A stretch of 8,219 nucleotides of DNA from an uncultured Burkholderiaceae bacterium (GTDB lineage Bacteria; Pseudomonadota; Gammaproteobacteria; Burkholderiales; Burkholderiaceae_C). Of this stretch, positions 6,477 through 8,219 are shown piece after piece. The stretch's first letter is position 1; the number at the start of each line of letters is the position of its first letter. The notes beneath the pieces were generated by a model, which worked only from the letters and a program-made list of their open reading frames with translations, searched no databases and had not been told where the DNA came from. The stretch spans positions 1 through 8,219 of the forward strand of contig CALIDR010000187.1 in the NCBI GenBank assembly GCA_938022295.1. The letters are read 5' to 3'. The translations under genes were made by a program, and so were the position numbers.

Positions 6477-6490
6477 TTGACATCGGTCAA
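6477..6490. promoter_or_regulatory. FNR/Anr/Dnr-type palindrome
   Basis: TTGAC-ATCG-GTCAA is a perfect 5-4-5 dyad centred at 6483.5. It matches the CRP/FNR-superfamily oxygen/NO regulator pattern (TTGAT-N4-ATCAA, with C/G at the inner position in many Anr/Dnr/FixK sites). It lies in the divergent intergenic region, 73 bases from the DksA-like start and 54 bases from the oxidoreductase start. TTGACA also resembles a -35 on the plus strand, but no -10 is found 16-18 bases on; the minus-strand TTGACC likewise lacks one. Confidence 0.6.
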
Positions 6491-6521
6491 GTGCGCCGCC
6501 GAGTCCCGGCTTGCCGCTTCC

Positions 6522-6527
6522 TAGAAT
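6522..6527 (+). promoter_or_regulatory. Possible -10 (TAGAAT) of the oxidoreductase gene
   Basis: TAGAAT matches five of six bases of the sigma-70 -10. No convincing -35 is found 16-18 bases upstream. Only 10 bases separate it from the ATG at 6538, so a start about 7 bases downstream would give a leader of about four bases or none. No Shine-Dalgarno is visible before the ATG, which agrees with a leaderless or near-leaderless message. Confidence 0.4.
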
Positions 6528-6537
6528 CGGCCCCACG

Positions 6538-7773
6538 ATGTCCGACGACCGACCTCCCGCGCGCTGCGACGTGCTCGTGATCGGCGCCGGACCGGCCGGC
6601 AGCGCCTGCGCGCAGGCGCTGGCCGAAGCGGGGCTCGACGTCGTGCTCGCCGACCAGCACCGGTTCCCGCGCGACAAGGTCTGCGGCGACGGGCTGATTC
6701 CCGATGCCCACGCCGCGCTGCGGCGCCTGGGCGTGCACGACGAGGTGATGGCGCAGGCGCAGCGCGCGAGCCACGTCGGCTGCGTCGGGCCGCGCGGCGG
6801 GCGCATCGACGTGCCGGGCACGCTCGCGGTGCTGCCGCGGCGGCGGCTGGACGACATCCTGTGCCGTAGCGCGGTGCGCGCCGGCGCGACGCTCGCCACC
6901 CCCTGGCGCTTCGTCGCCCCGCTCGAAGACGGCGGGCGCGTCGTCGGCGCGCGGCTGCGTTCGGGCACGCGCGAGGTCGAGGCGGGCGCGCGCTGGGTCG
7001 TGCTGGCCACCGGCGCGGTGCCGCAGGCGATGATCGCCGCCGGCGTGTGCCGCCGCCGCGCGCCGAGCGCGGTGGCGCTGCGCGGCTACGTGCGGCACGA
7101 GGGGCTCGCCGTCCGCATCCGCGCGCTCGAAGTCGTGTGGCACCGGCGCCTGCGCCGCGGCTACGGCTGGATCTTTCCGTGCGGCGACGGCGTGTTCAAC
7201 GTCGGGGTCGGCCTCGCGCACAGCCACGCGACCGGCGCCGACGGCCGCGCGACGATGGCCGACGTCAACCTGCACGAGATGTTCGCCGCCTTCGCCGACG
7301 TCTACGCGCCGGCGGGCGAGCTGATCCGCGACGGCGTGCGCCTCGGCGAGCCGAAGGGCGCGCCGCTGCGCTGCTCGCTCGAAGGCGCCGCGTTCGGCCG
7401 CCCCGGCCTGCTCGTGACCGGCGAGGCCGCGGGCAGCACCTACGCCTTCACCGGCGAGGGCATCGGCAAGGCGATGGAGACCGGGCTGCTGGCCGCGCAG
7501 GCGCTGTCGCGCGGGCACCGCGAGCGGCTCGGCGACGCCGCGGTGCAGGCCGCCTACGAGTCGAGCCTCGCCGCCCTCAAGCCGCGCTTCGACACCTACG
7601 AGCGCGCCAACCGCGTCAACGCGCACCCGTGGCTCGCCGACCTGGTGATCTGGCGCGCGCGGCGCAGCCCGTGGCTCGTGCAGCGCATGGCCGGCGTGCT
7701 CGACGAGACGGCCGACCCCGGGCGTCTCGTCTCGGCGCGCGGCATCGCGAAGCTGCTGCTGCCGATGCGCTGA
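6538..7773 (+). CDS. Geranylgeranyl-reductase-family FAD-dependent oxidoreductase
   Basis: This 411-residue flavoprotein belongs to the group that reduces or oxidises isoprenoid-like or other lipophilic substrates. The Rossmann motif VIGAGPAGSACAQAL has GAGPAG at residues 16-21, and the ribose-binding acidic residue at the end of the second strand is D39. The family signature FPRDKVCGDGL is at 43-53. VLATGA (156-160) is the usual second FAD motif, and RGYGWIFP (207-214) is a family hallmark. The third FAD motif reads GEAAGSTYAFTGEGIGKAMETG (295-316), with Glu where GD is usual. The C-terminus ends in a helical segment rich in Arg. The ATG at 6538 is preferred to an in-frame TTG at 6511, which would add nine residues before the Rossmann fold and would start upstream of the -10-like TAGAAT. 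It is transcribed divergently from the DksA-like operon. The substrate is unknown; a photosynthesis-type BchP role is not supported by context. Confidence 0.88.
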   Translation: MSDDRPPARCDVLVIGAGPAGSACAQALAEAGLDVVLADQHRFPRDKVCGDGLIPDAHAALRRLGVHDEVMAQAQRASHVGCVGPRGGRIDVPGTLAVLPRRRLDDILCRSAVRAGATLATPWRFVAPLEDGGRVVGARLRSGTREVEAGARWVVLATGAVPQAMIAAGVCRRRAPSAVALRGYVRHEGLAVRIRALEVVWHRRLRRGYGWIFPCGDGVFNVGVGLAHSHATGADGRATMADVNLHEMFAAFADVYAPAGELIRDGVRLGEPKGAPLRCSLEGAAFGRPGLLVTGEAAGSTYAFTGEGIGKAMETGLLAAQALSRGHRERLGDAAVQAAYESSLAALKPRFDTYERANRVNAHPWLADLVIWRARRSPWLVQRMAGVLDETADPGRLVSARGIAKLLLPMR

Positions 7774-7774
7774 A

Positions 7775-7788
7775 CCTAAATCCGGCAG
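7775..7788. repeat. Putative terminal inverted repeat of the IS
   Basis: The sequence begins CCTAAATCCGG one base after the oxidoreductase stop codon and ends next to the transposase stop codon (TAA on minus, 7789-7791). The partner repeat is not in the window, so the exact boundary is inferred from the family-like CCTA start and the change in composition. Confidence 0.5.
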
Positions 7789-8219
7789 TTATCCCGCCGC
7801 CGGCAGTCCTGTCGCCGGTTTTGGCGGACCGATGATCGGGGCGATACGGTCGCACACATAGCGCAGCAGGCAGCCCCAGCGGTCGAGGTCCTTGAACTGC
7901 TCCGCAGCTGACCGAACGTGCCGCAAGGCTGCGCCGATGTTGGCGATCAGCCGTTTGAGCACATCGGCCCTGCCGTGCAGCGGCGTCAGGTACAGCGTGG
8001 TCTGGTTGGCGTGGCTGGCCGCCTTACCCACCGCGGCCAGCAGCAGCGCGCGGCTGGTGATGGCTTCGAGCCTGCCTTGGGGGTGCGCGGCTCGGCAGTA
8101 CCAGCTCCACCAGTTGTAGACGAGTGCGCAGGCCCGCGCCACGGTCTGGCAGCGGTTCAGATCCTGCGTGGTGAAGCCGCCCAGCCCCCACTGGTTCTTC
8201 AGCTCGTCGAAGGCGTTCT
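7789..8219 (-). CDS. DDE transposase (IS1380-like), C-terminal part, N-terminus beyond the edge
   Basis: About 142 codons of the C-terminal end of a transposase are visible, reading in from the right edge to a TAA at 7789-7791. The first residues, NAFDELKNQWGLGGFTTQDL, continue in frame past the GTG at 8140-8142, which is therefore only an internal codon and not a start. The codon cut by the window edge ends in AG; a GAG there would give E-N-A-F-D-E-L-K, the E-x6-K block of IS4-superfamily DDE enzymes, so the catalytic Glu probably sits on the edge. VYNWWSWY, EAITSRALLLAAVG and HANQTTLYLTP are further conserved pieces that I associate with IS1380-family proteins. It catalyses cut-and-paste or copy movement of the element. 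The C-terminus looks complete; activity depends on the unseen part. Confidence 0.85.
   Translation of the reverse strand, partial: NAFDELKNQWGLGGFTTQDLNRCQTVARACALVYNWWSWYCRAAHPQGRLEAITSRALLLAAVGKAASHANQTTLYLTPLHGRADVLKRLIANIGAALRHVRSAAEQFKDLDRWGCLLRYVCDRIAPIIGPPKPATGLPAAG
7800..7822 (+). terminator. Possible weak intrinsic terminator near the IS end
   Basis: CCGGC (7800-7804) and GCCGG (7814-7818) form a 5-bp stem with a 9-base loop followed by TTTT on the plus strand, 26 bases after the oxidoreductase stop. It lies inside the transposase coding end. It could end transcription of the oxidoreductase now that the IS has separated the gene from its original downstream DNA. The stem is short. 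Confidence 0.3.

Larger units (their letters stand above)
7775..8219. mobile_element. IS1380-like insertion sequence, one end, continues past the right edge
   Basis: One end of an insertion sequence is seen. CCTAAATCCGGCAG (7775-7788) resembles IS1380-family terminal repeats, for example the CCTAGATTC-type ends of ISEcp1 (from memory). The transposase stop codon lies directly inside it. Base composition drops: 7801-7860 is 38/60 G+C, clearly below the flanking genes. The other end, the second terminal repeat and the target duplication lie outside the window. Whether the element is intact cannot be judged. Confidence 0.75.

Noticed and set aside
4300..6480. Plus-strand open frame of 726 codons
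   Set aside because: It is antisense to three well-supported genes; composition is Ser/Ala/Arg-rich shadow sequence.
5986..6483. N-terminal extension of the eRF1-like gene up to 6483
   Set aside because: The added residues are Arg/Ala-rich and overlap the DksA-like gene in another frame; the ATG at 5985 has a good ribosome site and matches the family length.
6411..7010. N-terminal extension of the DksA-like gene up to 7010
   Set aside because: It would overlap the oxidoreductase on the opposite strand and cover the promoter region; the ATG at 6410 has GGAG at good distance and gives the family length.
7892..8119. Plus-strand open frame of 75 codons at the right end
   Set aside because: It is antisense to the conserved transposase C-terminus and shows no domain.
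1..8219. tRNA, rRNA or CRISPR array
   Set aside because: No cloverleaf with a conserved T-loop, no rRNA-like segment and no regularly spaced direct repeats were seen on either strand by eye.

Overview
The window is very GC-rich chromosomal DNA with strong G/C bias at third codon positions, so most non-coding frames stay open by chance. The protein set, especially the small eRF1-like 'translational machinery protein' and the Na/Pi-cotransporter with DUF2062 neighbour, looks like a betaproteobacterium of the Burkholderiales (Rubrivivax/Leptothrix/Ideonella type). That placement is inferred from remembered protein similarity, not from a search.

Layout. (1) Positions 1-2816, minus strand: a two-gene unit. 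The first gene is a membrane-fusion (HlyD-type) adaptor with a predicted cytoplasmic GAF domain. The second is a membrane M50 zinc metalloprotease with a PqqD-like N-terminal domain, cut by the left edge. (2) Positions 2910-6410, minus strand: a tightly packed five-gene run, in transcription order a DksA/TraR-type zinc-finger protein, an eRF1-domain-like small protein, a Na/Pi cotransporter with a PhoU-like tail, a DUF2062 membrane protein that overlaps it by 4 bases, and a HIT hydrolase. (3) Positions 6411-6537: a 127-bp divergent control region with a perfect FNR/Anr-type palindrome (TTGAC-N4-GTCAA). On the minus side a weak extended -10 lies at class II distance; on the plus side TAGAAT lies almost on top of the next start codon. 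(4) Positions 6538-7773, plus strand: a geranylgeranyl-reductase-family FAD oxidoreductase. (5) From 7775 to the right edge: one end of an IS1380-like insertion sequence, with the C-terminal part of its transposase on the minus strand. It begins one base after the oxidoreductase stop codon.

How the genes may work together. The minus-strand run combines a predicted transcription modulator, a translation-factor-like protein, a phosphate-type transporter and a nucleotide hydrolase behind an FNR-like site. This suggests a stress or low-oxygen adaptation operon (inference). The adaptor/M50 pair belongs to a little-characterised class of putative export or peptide-processing systems in which no ABC ATPase is visible here; it is the strongest candidate for an undescribed system. 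The IS is recent-looking accessory DNA at the right edge.
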